A stretch of 64,000 nt of DNA from Thaumasiovibrio sp043421945 (lineage in GTDB: Bacteria; Pseudomonadota; Gammaproteobacteria; Enterobacterales; Vibrionaceae): positions 1 to 64,000 of the forward strand of contig JBHOGO010000002.1 of NCBI GenBank assembly GCA_043421945.1, in the 5' to 3' direction. The notes under the pieces were generated by a model. The model made no database searches. It saw nothing but the letters and a program-made list of their open reading frames with translations, and was not told where the DNA came from. Shown here in pieces: positions 54,001 through 62,700 of the stretch. A program made the translations under genes and the position numbers. Position 1 is the stretch's first letter; the number at the start of each line of letters is the position of its first letter.

Positions 54001-54178
54001 GGTAGGTGGCTTTCTTCCTCTGATTTTAGGAGGCGGAGGGTTTTGGCCTCCTTTTGCGATTGCAATAGCGGGTGGTACAGTCTTTACCACCCTAATTTCT
54101 TTTTTATTTGTTCCTGCGGCATTTAAAATTGCCATTAGTAAGAAAGCGCTAGAGGTGAAAAACGTAGTTACGAATTAA
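51095..54178 (+). CDS. RND family efflux permease
   Basis: A 1027-residue, 12-helix RND transporter. Two large periplasmic loops follow helices 1 and 7. Helix 4 carries GIMVDNAIVMVD with the Asp needed for proton transfer, and helix 10 has GLAINAAIVIIAE. The N-terminal helix is followed by SLPRAEDPLLINRW, a variant seen in the less studied RND subgroup distinct from AcrB. Substrate is not known; regulation by the divergent TetR protein suggests drug or metabolite export. Its last four bases overlap the convergent J-protein gene. Confidence 0.92.
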   Translation: MKMILQNTRLLILFIGMLLVSALGAIQSLPRAEDPLLINRWGTVTTLNPGAKPEHIEALITEPIELALRELDEVKLIESVSRTGISVITIELSETLTDTETAWSRVRDKLNDIIPLLPITASAPDFDNDRSKAFTSIQALTWKNDSPTDLLHLSRYARELANQMRNLSGTEYVEVHGTPSEEVLIEIEAEKAASIGLSAADIAELIQASDTKTSAGELFNQQYRFQVELTKSLDTVPQIRSTPLKTLESGQQVTVGDIATVRRQAKTPSSKIALVNGQPAIIVASRMQSELRVDLWTSRAHNLYNRFEAELPANIALVSIFEQDGYTSQRLTELLKNMAIGFTLIVFVLLITLGIRSALIVALSLPLTSAFTLVLMNVTQIPINQMSVTGLIVALGIMVDNAIVMVDTIQEERKMGRGRYESAVNAIQHLWMPLLGSTLTTILAFAPIFLMPGSAGEFVGAIAITVSFSLIGSYLISHTLVAGFAARVLHRKDVDPRWYHSGIHLPLLAKQFRQLVTVAVKKPVLTILVVGGFPAVGFWAAGQLTEQFFPTSDRDMFQIQVFMPSGASIDATHSTVLVASEIINENEGIESLHWVIGGNFPSFYYNLTGRQQGSANFAQAMVTTDTFQTANALIPKLQASLDTLMPQAQIIVRKLEQGPPFNAPIELRVSGPNIDTIRSISAEIRALLATTPNVSHTRETMLPGVPTVSIDIEQGEGQINHLLQADIARYLNANLSGVTGGSLIEETEQVPIRVQLKEEARSDIASIDNLKLPIQQGVDVSLQPLFAIAKTSLVPSIGAIPRRDGQRVNVVEGYLNADILPQTALDEFQTKYKQSGIIIPPNYTVTFGGESAERNESVNQLLSNLSVVMTLLIAVVVLSFNSFRLSTIIFLVGGQAAGLGLLSVWIFNYPFGFTVIIGILGLVGLAINAAIVIIAELRTRPNALNGDVEEIVSSVMSCTRHITSTTITTVGGFLPLILGGGGFWPPFAIAIAGGTVFTTLISFLFVPAAFKIAISKKALEVKNVVTN

Positions 54179-55284
54179 CTATTGCCTGTCACTAAACAGA
54201 TCTGGTTATGACGGTTTATCGCCTGAGCAAAGTTATGGTTTGAAAACGATTCACTGTTAATTAGGAGGCTATTACTGTCAAACCAATTATCAATCGCAGA
54301 GCCATTGCCATATTGAATCTCATACACATGGTAGGTATCAGATTGCAATAAATAAGAGAGATTTGGCGAAACCCGTAGTGGCTTGTCATTTTGGTTGAGG
54401 TACAAGTGGAAGCCACCATTGCAACCTTTGACCACATACGACCCACTACGGCTTTTTACCGCAATATAAGGTTTTTTACTTTCCAAGTACGTAAAGTTGC
54501 CCCACAGCCCGACATTACCTACGTTCCGAATATCATAGTATTCAACAGGCTTCGTCGGTATCGCTTGGATGATACCCGGGACTTCAACTGTTTGAGATTC
54601 TGCTTCAGGCTCAGAGGGCAATGGGCGCTGAATCGTCACTTTTCTAGCCTTTTCTTCTGTATCGGTTTTATATAACGCCCCTAATTTTTCGCTTAAACCA
54701 GGCATATTTGCGATAAGCCCGACCGTTAATAGACAGCCCACAATCAAAAACAACCAGTTACCTTTACGTCCTTTTTTGTTGCTATTATGCAGAGAAACGC
54801 TGTGCTCTCTTTTTTCTCGATAACTATTATACTCAGCTTCGAGACGCGCGTATTCGCGGTCTTTAGTCTTTAATGTTTGTGCTAATTTTTTTAACTCTTC
54901 ATTGGCTTCGAGCAACGTTTTATCTTGGCGACGCTGTTGAGTAAACTGCTCAGCGACTTGATCTTTGATTTCAACTTTAAGCTTTGAATTCTCTTTTTGG
55001 CTACGATCATAAGCCTCTTTCAATTGGCGGTTCTCTTTTTCTAACAGCCTAATTTTAGCCTTAAGCTGGGTAACATCTCCCTTTTCCACCGTGACACTAT
55101 TGAAGACTTCTTTGTTACCTTGGCCTTTTTGAACAAAATTATATGATTGACTAACTATCCGCATCAACGCGTCCGATCCCCCTCTATCAGGGTGTACCCG
55201 CATTGAAATGGATTTAAAACGTTTTTTTACTTCAGCAGAAGACATCCCATCTTCTGTTCCTAGTAACTCGTGAAATGTCGTCAT
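54175..55284 (-). CDS. Membrane-anchored J-domain protein
   Basis: A 369-residue protein. An N-terminal J domain (about 1-55) keeps the HPD triad (31-33, RVHPDRGG), so it can stimulate an Hsp70. A coiled coil follows (about 68-160), one membrane helix (176-194, NWLFLIVGCLLTVGLIANMP), then a ~170-residue C-terminal part without a known motif, probably outside the cytoplasm. No Hsp70 is adjacent, but two unusual Hsp70 genes lie ~22 kb away. Function unknown. Its 3' end overlaps the RND gene. Confidence 0.75.
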   Translation of the reverse strand: MTTFHELLGTEDGMSSAEVKKRFKSISMRVHPDRGGSDALMRIVSQSYNFVQKGQGNKEVFNSVTVEKGDVTQLKAKIRLLEKENRQLKEAYDRSQKENSKLKVEIKDQVAEQFTQQRRQDKTLLEANEELKKLAQTLKTKDREYARLEAEYNSYREKREHSVSLHNSNKKGRKGNWLFLIVGCLLTVGLIANMPGLSEKLGALYKTDTEEKARKVTIQRPLPSEPEAESQTVEVPGIIQAIPTKPVEYYDIRNVGNVGLWGNFTYLESKKPYIAVKSRSGSYVVKGCNGGFHLYLNQNDKPLRVSPNLSYLLQSDTYHVYEIQYGNGSAIDNWFDSNSLLINSESFSNHNFAQAINRHNQICLVTGNS

Positions 55285-55473
55285 TAAAGATAGCGCTCTC
55301 TATTTGTTATTACTTATCACGCTTGTGCCAGCGCTTTATGTTGAGTCTTTATTCATTATCGTCCTAAAGCCACATCACTTTAATTTTAGGGCAATTTTTC
55401 TGTGCCAGAGCAACTTTGCAATAATTCTCAGTGCTGGTATGGTTAAAAAAAACTCATTACGAATTGTTAGCTC

Positions 55474-56199
55474 ATGCAAATAAACATCGATGCTGGAGAA
55501 AGCTTTGGCCAATGGTCACTAGGTTGTGACGAAACCTTATTCCCTCTTATTGATATGGCGAATATTGCGTGTGGGTTTCACGCGTCAGATCCCAGTACAA
55601 TGGACAAAACAGTTAAGCTTGCCGTCGCAAACCGAGTGAGCATAGGCGCCCACCCTGGATTCGATGATAAAATCGGCTTTGGACGACGCCTAATCCCCCA
55701 TACAATGGATGAAATAGAGCACCTTATTGCGTATCAAGTTGGCGCACTTCAAGCTATTTGCAGGCTAAACGATGTGGACTTAAGTTACATTAAGCCACAT
55801 GGCGCACTCTATAACGCCATGATGAAAGACCTTAGTATTTTTGAAGCTGTCTGTAGAGCCTCCTCAAAACTAAAATTACCATTAATGATCTTAGCAACAG
55901 TCGAACACGCTATTTATCAGCAAGTGGCGACTAAATATCAATGTAAGCTGATCTATGAAGCCTTCGTTGATCGAAACTATGATAGGGAAGGATTCTTGCT
56001 GCCTAGAAGCCATGAACAGGCTGTTATTCACTCAGAAAAGGATGTAGTGAAGCGATTACAAAGTATTAAGAGCAATGTTATTTATTCCATTGATGGCAGG
56101 CCATTAACAATGCCCATTGACACTATTTGCATTCACGGTGATTCACCCAATGCCCTGAATTTTGTTAGGACGGTGAGGCAATGGATAACAAAAGAGTAA
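55474..56199 (+). CDS. pxpA: 5-oxoprolinase subunit PxpA (LamB/YcsF)
   Basis: A 241-residue LamB/YcsF family protein: NIDAGESFGQWSLG at the start, MANIACGFHASDP, SIGAHPGFDD, SYIKPHGALYNAM, and IYSIDGRPLTMPIDTICIHG. PxpA with PxpB and PxpC forms the ATP-dependent 5-oxoprolinase that opens 5-oxoproline (pyroglutamate) to glutamate. The stop and the next start overlap as TAATG. First gene of pxpABC. Confidence 0.92.
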   Translation: MQINIDAGESFGQWSLGCDETLFPLIDMANIACGFHASDPSTMDKTVKLAVANRVSIGAHPGFDDKIGFGRRLIPHTMDEIEHLIAYQVGALQAICRLNDVDLSYIKPHGALYNAMMKDLSIFEAVCRASSKLKLPLMILATVEHAIYQQVATKYQCKLIYEAFVDRNYDREGFLLPRSHEQAVIHSEKDVVKRLQSIKSNVIYSIDGRPLTMPIDTICIHGDSPNALNFVRTVRQWITKE

Positions 56200-56885
56200 T
56201 GGATAATACAATTTTAAACGTGCATTTTGTCAGCGAAAGTAGTGTATTAATCGTGTTTGGCAATACCATCGATATTAAACTACCTTCAGTCATCTCGCAG
56301 GTGACCCAATATCTAAAATCTCAGTTTGGTTCAGCAATCCTCGACGTTACACCATCGTATACAACTTTGCTTGTTGAATGCCACTACACGTTTGATATGA
56401 AGAAAATCGAAGACGCTATCTCAAAATATCTCATATCAGAAAACGAGCAAGCATGTCCTCAAGCAGCAGTTTCATTACCCGTATTTTACGACAAATCTTC
56501 AAAAACGGATCTACTTGAGACTGCAAAGCAACTCGCAATATCACCTGAAGAGCTTATTCGTATACACAGTAATTGCACCTATACAGTATGTGCTATCGGG
56601 TTTCTACCTGGTTTCGGCTTCATGGCTGAGCTTCCATCAAGTATTGTTATCCCCCGTCGCCAATCACCAAAGACTGTTTTAGCCGGAAGTGTCGCAATTG
56701 CTGATAAACAGACTGCTATTTATCCCTGTGACTCTCCAGGAGGGTGGCATGTATTAGGCTTCTGTCCCAGCCGATTATTTAATGCTCATACCCCACATAA
56801 AAGCCTTCTGGCTGTCGGAACCACCGTCAAATTTGAACCAATAAGTCGCTCTCGTTTCGAAGCATTGGTAGAAAAGTCATGCTAA
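56199..56885 (+). CDS. pxpB: 5-oxoprolinase subunit PxpB
   Basis: A 228-residue PxpB/KipI-type protein (allophanate hydrolase subunit 1 fold). I take the ATG at 56199 (TAATG with pxpA); one at 56181 would be six codons longer. Family blocks: YTTLLVECHY, TVCAIGFLPGFGFMAELP, IPRRQSPKTVLAGSVAIADK, SPGGWHVLG. It forms the ATP-using part of the enzyme with PxpC; overlap with pxpC is seven bases. Confidence 0.92.
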   Translation: MDNTILNVHFVSESSVLIVFGNTIDIKLPSVISQVTQYLKSQFGSAILDVTPSYTTLLVECHYTFDMKKIEDAISKYLISENEQACPQAAVSLPVFYDKSSKTDLLETAKQLAISPEELIRIHSNCTYTVCAIGFLPGFGFMAELPSSIVIPRRQSPKTVLAGSVAIADKQTAIYPCDSPGGWHVLGFCPSRLFNAHTPHKSLLAVGTTVKFEPISRSRFEALVEKSC

Positions 56886-57805
56886 AAATTTTAAAGGCTG
56901 GTCCTTCGATGCAACTCCAAGATTTAGGCCGTTATGGTGTTGCCACTTCAGGTTTAAGCCAAGGAGGTCCAATGGATCTTCACGCCTTTTGCTGGGCAAA
57001 TGAGCTTATCAACAACAGCCAAGCAACAACTTGTATCGAAATTGCTCTTGGCCTCTGCAAAATTCAATTTCTAAGTCCAACAACAATTGCACTTTGTGGT
57101 GCTCAAGCATCAATTGCATTAAACGGTAAATCAATCAAAAGCTGGCAAAGCCACTCTGTTACTACAGGCGATATTCTTTATATCGGCGGTTTTTCGCAAG
57201 GCAATTTTTTATATTTGGCGGTCTCTGGTGGGTTTCAAGTCGCAACGTCGTTGGGTAGTTCAGCAACGGTAGTTCGCAATGACTTAGGAGGGCTTTCGGG
57301 TGACGGGAAATGTCTACAAACTCATGTTTTCATTCCATATCCACCCCAAAAAAAAGCAAAACATGAGGAAGTAAGAGTACTTTCTGCTCGCCTAATTCCT
57401 AACTACACCACTCCTCCCTCTATTGGAATTATACCTAGCTATCAATATGAGTACTTTTCACACGAAGCTCGGGAACAGTTTTTTAGTCACCCTTTCCACG
57501 TTACACCACAGAGTAATAGAATGGGTTACTGCCTGAGTGGTAACAGAATCCATTGTACGATCGACGGTGTTATTTCAGAAGGTATCTGCCTAGGTGCAGT
57601 CCAAATTACCAATTCTGGTGATCCTATCGTGTTACTTAACGACCGCCAGACTATTGGCGGTTACCCAAAAATAGGGGTCGTTGCGAAAACGGATATACCA
57701 CGACTAGTGCAAACAGCAATCGGTTTACCTGTACATTTCCACTTATCAAATTTAGCAATAGAGGTAGAGCGCTGGCGAAAATTCGCACGATACTTCAGGT
57801 TGTAA
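56879..57805 (+). CDS. pxpC: 5-oxoprolinase subunit PxpC
   Basis: A 308-residue PxpC/KipA-type protein (allophanate hydrolase subunit 2 fold): LQDLGRYGVATSGLSQGGPM, CIEIALGLCKIQFL, ATSLGSSATVVRNDLGG with LSGDGKCL, SNRMGYCLSG, ISEGICLGAVQITNSGDPIV, LLNDRQTIGGYPKIGVV. Together with PxpB it phosphorylates and hydrolyses 5-oxoproline delivered by PxpA. Last gene of the operon; no obvious terminator before the riboswitch leader that follows. Confidence 0.92.
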   Translation: MLKILKAGPSMQLQDLGRYGVATSGLSQGGPMDLHAFCWANELINNSQATTCIEIALGLCKIQFLSPTTIALCGAQASIALNGKSIKSWQSHSVTTGDILYIGGFSQGNFLYLAVSGGFQVATSLGSSATVVRNDLGGLSGDGKCLQTHVFIPYPPQKKAKHEEVRVLSARLIPNYTTPPSIGIIPSYQYEYFSHEAREQFFSHPFHVTPQSNRMGYCLSGNRIHCTIDGVISEGICLGAVQITNSGDPIVLLNDRQTIGGYPKIGVVAKTDIPRLVQTAIGLPVHFHLSNLAIEVERWRKFARYFRL

Positions 57806-57925
57806 TACGTTACTCCCACCATAAAGCAACACATAAACCTCCCTAGCCGATTAATCATATATTTTTTTACTATTTTTTAGAGACAAAACGTTATCTTTTC
57901 ATTATTATCCTTCCCGAAAATATGT

Positions 57926-58110
57926 GTTCCGTTGAAGACAGCTGGAGAGTACGTTCTCGTACGCCGAAGAAGTAAATCTTTCAGGCGCCCTATAAGGGTA
58001 AGGACTGCTGTTGGAGGAACCTCTGGAGAGATCCGTTAAATCGGACGCCGAAGGAGCAAGCCTGTTAGTTACTAACAGGTCAAACTCTCAGGCAAAAGGA
58101 CAGAGGGGAT
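57926..58110 (+). ncRNA. Tandem glycine riboswitch
   Basis: Two glycine aptamers in series. Aptamer 1 has the conserved GGAGAG (57944-57949), GCCGAAG (57963-57969) and CAGGC; aptamer 2 has GGAGAG (58025-58030), GCCGAAGG (58047-58054), a hairpin with loop TTAGTTA formed by CCTG / CAGG, and CTCAGGCAAAAGGACAGAGG at its end. P1 of aptamer 2 pairs CCTCTG with CAGAGG. It senses glycine and controls the AGCS symporter downstream. Confidence 0.95.
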
Positions 58111-58194
58111 AAGAGCTGGTGTTAATACGCCACGCGTCGTCGTGATCTTTTTACACCAGATCTCTGTCTCCTCCTTTCGTTTCTAAAAGGAGGA
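58099..58194 (+). promoter_or_regulatory. Riboswitch expression platform with Shine-Dalgarno sequestering hairpin
   Basis: TCCTCCTTT (58169-58177) pairs perfectly with AAAGGAGGA (58186-58194), which is the ribosome-binding site four bases before the GTG start. Upstream, GACAGAG (58099-58105), part of aptamer-2 P1, can instead pair with CTCTGTC (58162-58168), and CTGGTGT (58116-58122) with ACACCAG (58153-58159). This suggests translational control by switching between P1 and this helix. Confidence 0.75.
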
Positions 58195-58197
58195 ACT

Positions 58198-59562
58198 GTG
58201 CAACAACTTCATTCAATTCTCGTTTCAATCGACAACCTCGTCTGGGGACCACCATTATTATTGCTGCTCGTTGGTACGGGTATGTATTTTACGGTGAAAC
58301 TTGGCGCTATTCAGATTCGCCACTTACCAACGGCCTTAAAGCTCGTCTTTTCAAAACCCAATAAAGATGATACTGAAGGGGATGTTTCTAGCTTTGCAGC
58401 CTTATGTACCGCACTTTCAGCAACGATTGGTACTGGTAATATTGTAGGGGTCGCAACAGCGATCAAATTAGGTGGACCTGGTGCCTTGTTCTGGATGTGG
58501 CTTGCTGCATTATTTGGTATGGCAACCAAATACGCAGAATGTTTATTAGCCATTAAATACCGTCAAAAAGACGCTAATGGCGCAATGATAGGCGGTCCTA
58601 TGTTCTATATAGAGCAAGGACTTGGCAACAAGTGGCTAGCAAAAATCTTTGCTGTTTTCGCGTTAGGAGTTGCCTGCTTTGGTATCGGTACGTTCCCACA
58701 AGTGAATGCTATCGTTGACGCCGCTGACCTCGCTTTTTCTTTACCTAAATGGTTTACTGCCACCCTACTGACATGTTTAGTTGCAGCGGTAACACTCGGT
58801 GGTATTCAGTCAATCGCAAAAGTAGCAAGTAAAGTCGTTCCTACGATGGCGGTTTTCTATATTTGCGCATGTTTGTTAGTCTTGATCACAAACGCAAGTG
58901 CTGTTCCAGCCGCTATCATGTTGGTTCTTCATAGCGCGTTTAATCCAACGGCAGCAGCGGGTGGCTTCGTTGGTGCCGGCATTATGCTTGCTATCCAATC
59001 GGGTGTAGCTCGAGGCGTTTTCTCCAATGAATCTGGTCTTGGTAGTGCACCAATGGCAGCAGCAGCAGCACAAACAAACTCACCTGCGAAACAAGGGTTG
59101 ATTTCGATGACGGGTACATTCTTTGATACCATCATCATCTGTACAATGACAGGACTAACACTTGTTTTAACGGGTGCGTGGCAAAGTGACTATGCTGGCG
59201 CATCAATGACAACCTACGCTTTTGCAATAGGCCTTAACTCCTCTTACTGGGGGCCAATGCTTGTTTCTATTGGGTTAAGTTTCTTTGCTTTTACGACTAT
59301 TTTAGGTTGGAACTATTATGGTGAACGCTGTGTGGTTTACCTTTTCGGTATCAAAGGTGTGAAGCCGTATAAATTTGCTTTCCTTTTCCTAATTGCTATT
59401 GGTGCTTTCCTTCAACTCGACATGATTTGGGTCATTGCTGATATCGTCAATGGCTTAATGGCTATACCAAACTTACTTGGGTTAATCATGCTACGTCATG
59501 TCATCTTTTCTGAAACCAACCTCTATTTTACAAACTTAGCGCAATCAAAAGTGTCTAGCTAA
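58198..59562 (+). CDS. Riboswitch-controlled sodium:alanine/glycine symporter (AGCS family)
   Basis: A 454-residue AGCS transporter with 11 predicted helices: LLLVGTGMYFTVKLGAIQIR, GTGNIVGVATAIKLGGPGAL, SGVARGVFSNESGLGSAPMA. It starts at a GTG with an exceptionally strong AAGGAGGA box. A glycine riboswitch in its leader makes glycine the likely substrate or signal. It is clearly distinct from the member at 33017. It is followed by a strong terminator. Confidence 0.94.
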   Translation: MQQLHSILVSIDNLVWGPPLLLLLVGTGMYFTVKLGAIQIRHLPTALKLVFSKPNKDDTEGDVSSFAALCTALSATIGTGNIVGVATAIKLGGPGALFWMWLAALFGMATKYAECLLAIKYRQKDANGAMIGGPMFYIEQGLGNKWLAKIFAVFALGVACFGIGTFPQVNAIVDAADLAFSLPKWFTATLLTCLVAAVTLGGIQSIAKVASKVVPTMAVFYICACLLVLITNASAVPAAIMLVLHSAFNPTAAAGGFVGAGIMLAIQSGVARGVFSNESGLGSAPMAAAAAQTNSPAKQGLISMTGTFFDTIIICTMTGLTLVLTGAWQSDYAGASMTTYAFAIGLNSSYWGPMLVSIGLSFFAFTTILGWNYYGERCVVYLFGIKGVKPYKFAFLFLIAIGAFLQLDMIWVIADIVNGLMAIPNLLGLIMLRHVIFSETNLYFTNLAQSKVSS

Positions 59563-59603
59563 TGCTGAAAAAACGCCTACTAAATATAGGCTAATACATA
59601 ACC

Positions 59604-59632
59604 AAAAAAGAGCCGGTAATCCGGCTCTTTTT
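59604..59632 (+). terminator. Rho-independent terminator (also usable from the adhesin side)
   Basis: AAAAGAGCCGG / CCGGCTCTTTT stem with TAAT loop, A-run before and T-run after, so it can act for both the symporter (plus) and the adhesin (minus). Confidence 0.9.
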
Positions 59633-59708
59633 ATACTACTAATTAGAACAAGGTGCCTGTCCAGCAATCGCCGAGAGAACGCATTCCCCTCGACTTCACA
59701 CTGAGCAA

Positions 59709-62700
59709 CTACTTATCTATAAGTCCCGGATTAGTTGGATCATAGAGGTAATCTGTCAATGCTGAGCTTGAAACACCTTCGAACTCGACACTAAACGTAT
59801 CGCCACCTTTTTCTACGGTCATGACAGCATTACCATCCGAATCGTCCGAAATAGAGAGGTAATTGGCCACTGGGTCGTTTTCATCGATATCAGAAAACAA
59901 ATCTGAAAGGTCAAGTTTATCCCCTTCAGAAATGCTAAAGTCAGTAATCACATCACTATCACCGGCTGTTAAGCTAGCTGATTCAAACACAAATGTATCC
60001 TGTCCTGTACCACCAGTAAGAATATCATCCTCGGTGCCACCAAATAGAAGATCATCTCCTTCATTTCCGACCAGAATATCGTTAACTAAGCCACCCAGTA
60101 ATTCATTATCTTGGTCGTCGCCATAGATATAACCAGGGTCCTCATTGTCTAATGTAACTGAATTAAAAGACTCTTTCGTACTAGGAACTTCTATGGTTGC
60201 TGTCGCAGTCACTTCAGAGCCATCACTATCCACTGCGGTATAATTGATCTCTTCGGTAATGGTAACATCCAAGACATCGATACCTTGGAAGGTAATATTG
60301 CTGTTCGTCCCTGGCTTTTGATCCGGGTCATCACCTTGAACGGTATAAACTCTGACTTCATCGAATCCTCCCTCAACGTCAATGTGGGCCACGAGCTCAC
60401 CTGAACCATCATAATAGTCAGACTCAGAGTCATCGAACTCTAACTCGCTGATCACAACACCATCCCTTAGAACCAGGATGTTAATTTGTGCATCTGCAGT
60501 ACTGTTTGCATGATAATTACCCCAAACACTACCAAAGTTTACGTTGGCTTCATTAATAAGAACATTCGCTCCATAAGCAACCGACACATAATCTTTTTTG
60601 GTGACATCTAATTCACTATTACCAACACCGAGCCCTGTTTCATTCACTTTAGAGTCATAAAATAGACCTTCTGGCGTAAGCTCATTATCGTCATCAGGTC
60701 GGTCTCCACTGAATGTACCACCTGAAACAATTGCTCCATTTGCCAAACTGAACTGAGTCACCTGATTATTACTATAATTCGGTGCAAAATCATCTTCGGC
60801 ATTGAAGCTGAGGTAGTCATGGATATCATTGCGTAATTGATACTCTAATGACGTATCACTTGCCACTGATGAAGTCGAAGTGATGGCTCTTCCTGAAGAT
60901 GTATCAACAATAGTTCCGAATTGTGTATCTTCAATCTGTGTAATATTTGTCACTAAAGCATCAGTATCACTGCGATCATCTTCAGGATCACTAATTGAAG
61001 AAGCAAAATCGACAATAACGCTGGTCGTATTACCACTGAGTGTTGTTGTAAATGACTCAGCTGTTGGTACATCGTTAGTACCCGAAACGTTAATGGTGAT
61101 TTCCTGTTGTGCAGATACGCCAGTGTCATCTGTAATCTCAATCGTAACAACCAAAGGTAGCGTATCGCCATCTGTTAAAGAGTTATACGCATCATCTGTT
61201 GGATCAAACGTCCATGAACCATCCGCATTCAAACTAAAGCCATCAGGTATATCACCAAGAACTTCAAATGTGAATGTATCACTATCCACATCGGTAACAG
61301 ATATCGTGTCACCAATTGTTGCTCCCCCCTCCATAGCATCTTTTATGACACTAGTATCTACAACTGGTGCATCATTAATAGAGTTAACATGAACATAAAC
61401 GGTGGCTGTATCTGTGTCACCATGTTCATCGGTTAATGTATACGTAAATGTCGCGACCCCATTGAAGTTATCATCCGGAATGAAAGAAACATCACCGTCG
61501 CTATCAATAGAAACACTCCACTGAGCCCCAGCAGGAACAGAAACATCAGTAATAGTAATGCTATCGCTATCCGCATCACTATCGTTATCCATCAAAGTCT
61601 CTTTTGAAATGGTAAGCGCGGTATCTTCCGGTGTTGAAATCTTATTACTAGATAGTGGGTAGGTGTTTAGAGCGCTGAAAGAGGTTGTTGCCCCACTGAC
61701 TAACCCGAGTTCAGGGATAAATTCAAATGCTCCACCTTGGTCATAGTAGACGATTTCTATCTCATGATAACCGGCACTATCAATCATAAAGCTGTCGAAA
61801 GTATCCGTTGCCGAAGCTTGACTGCCATTGATAATAGCGACTTCTACACCGTTGATATAAATCGCATAACCATCATCTGCTGTTACTCTGAACTGGTATT
61901 CACCCGCATCAAGGTAGATAGCCCCTTCTAAATGCAAAATAGCATCGGATGTATCACCAGGGGATGTATTTAAACTGTCTGCATCATCACCTAAGAATGT
62001 TTCTAAACTATCTCCAGTACCGAGGTCACCACTCCCGAATCCATACTCTATTGTTTGAGCGTTAAATGTCGCATCTGGATTATTGGCATTAATATAATCA
62101 CGTGCCTCTTGGACTGTGTCTAAATTACTTCCTTCAACACTTTCCTCCCAGCCGTAATAGCTACCCTGAAGACCTAAAGTGTCATCAGTGGCAATTGGTG
62201 CAGTATTTATCTCAACAGTATCTTCTGCAACATTACTTGTGCCAGATGAATATTGAATTTGAACAGTCACTTCAAAATCATCTCCACTGATGGTGTCACC
62301 ATCAACTTCTCTCGTTACAGAGCCATTGTCAATGTCAGTCTGTGTTAGCAGGTATGATTCGTCAATGCCATTGATAGTCAATAGCAGTATGGCCCCAACA
62401 ACTGCAGCAGGCGGCAACCCAACAGTATATTGAACCTTATTTTCTAATTCAGTTAATGACAACGTATCGTCAGCATCGATAATCGTGATCGTTGGGTCAA
62501 ACAGCTCTTCTTTGGTATAGGTCCCATCGGTAAAGTCAAACTCTTCAAATTCAATGAAAGTATTAACATCACCGTTGCTCTCTTCGATAATGACATGCCC
62601 GTCAGCATTTAGGCTTATCGAAGAAGATGTTAGTGCAAAATCAAACTTAGCAGTATCGTTACCCGCACCACCATCAGCAGTCATTTGGTCATTAACATCA

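Noticed and set aside
33017..59562. The two AGCS symporters as a recent duplication
   Set aside because: They differ in length (491 and 454) and through most of the sequence outside family motifs; regulation differs too.
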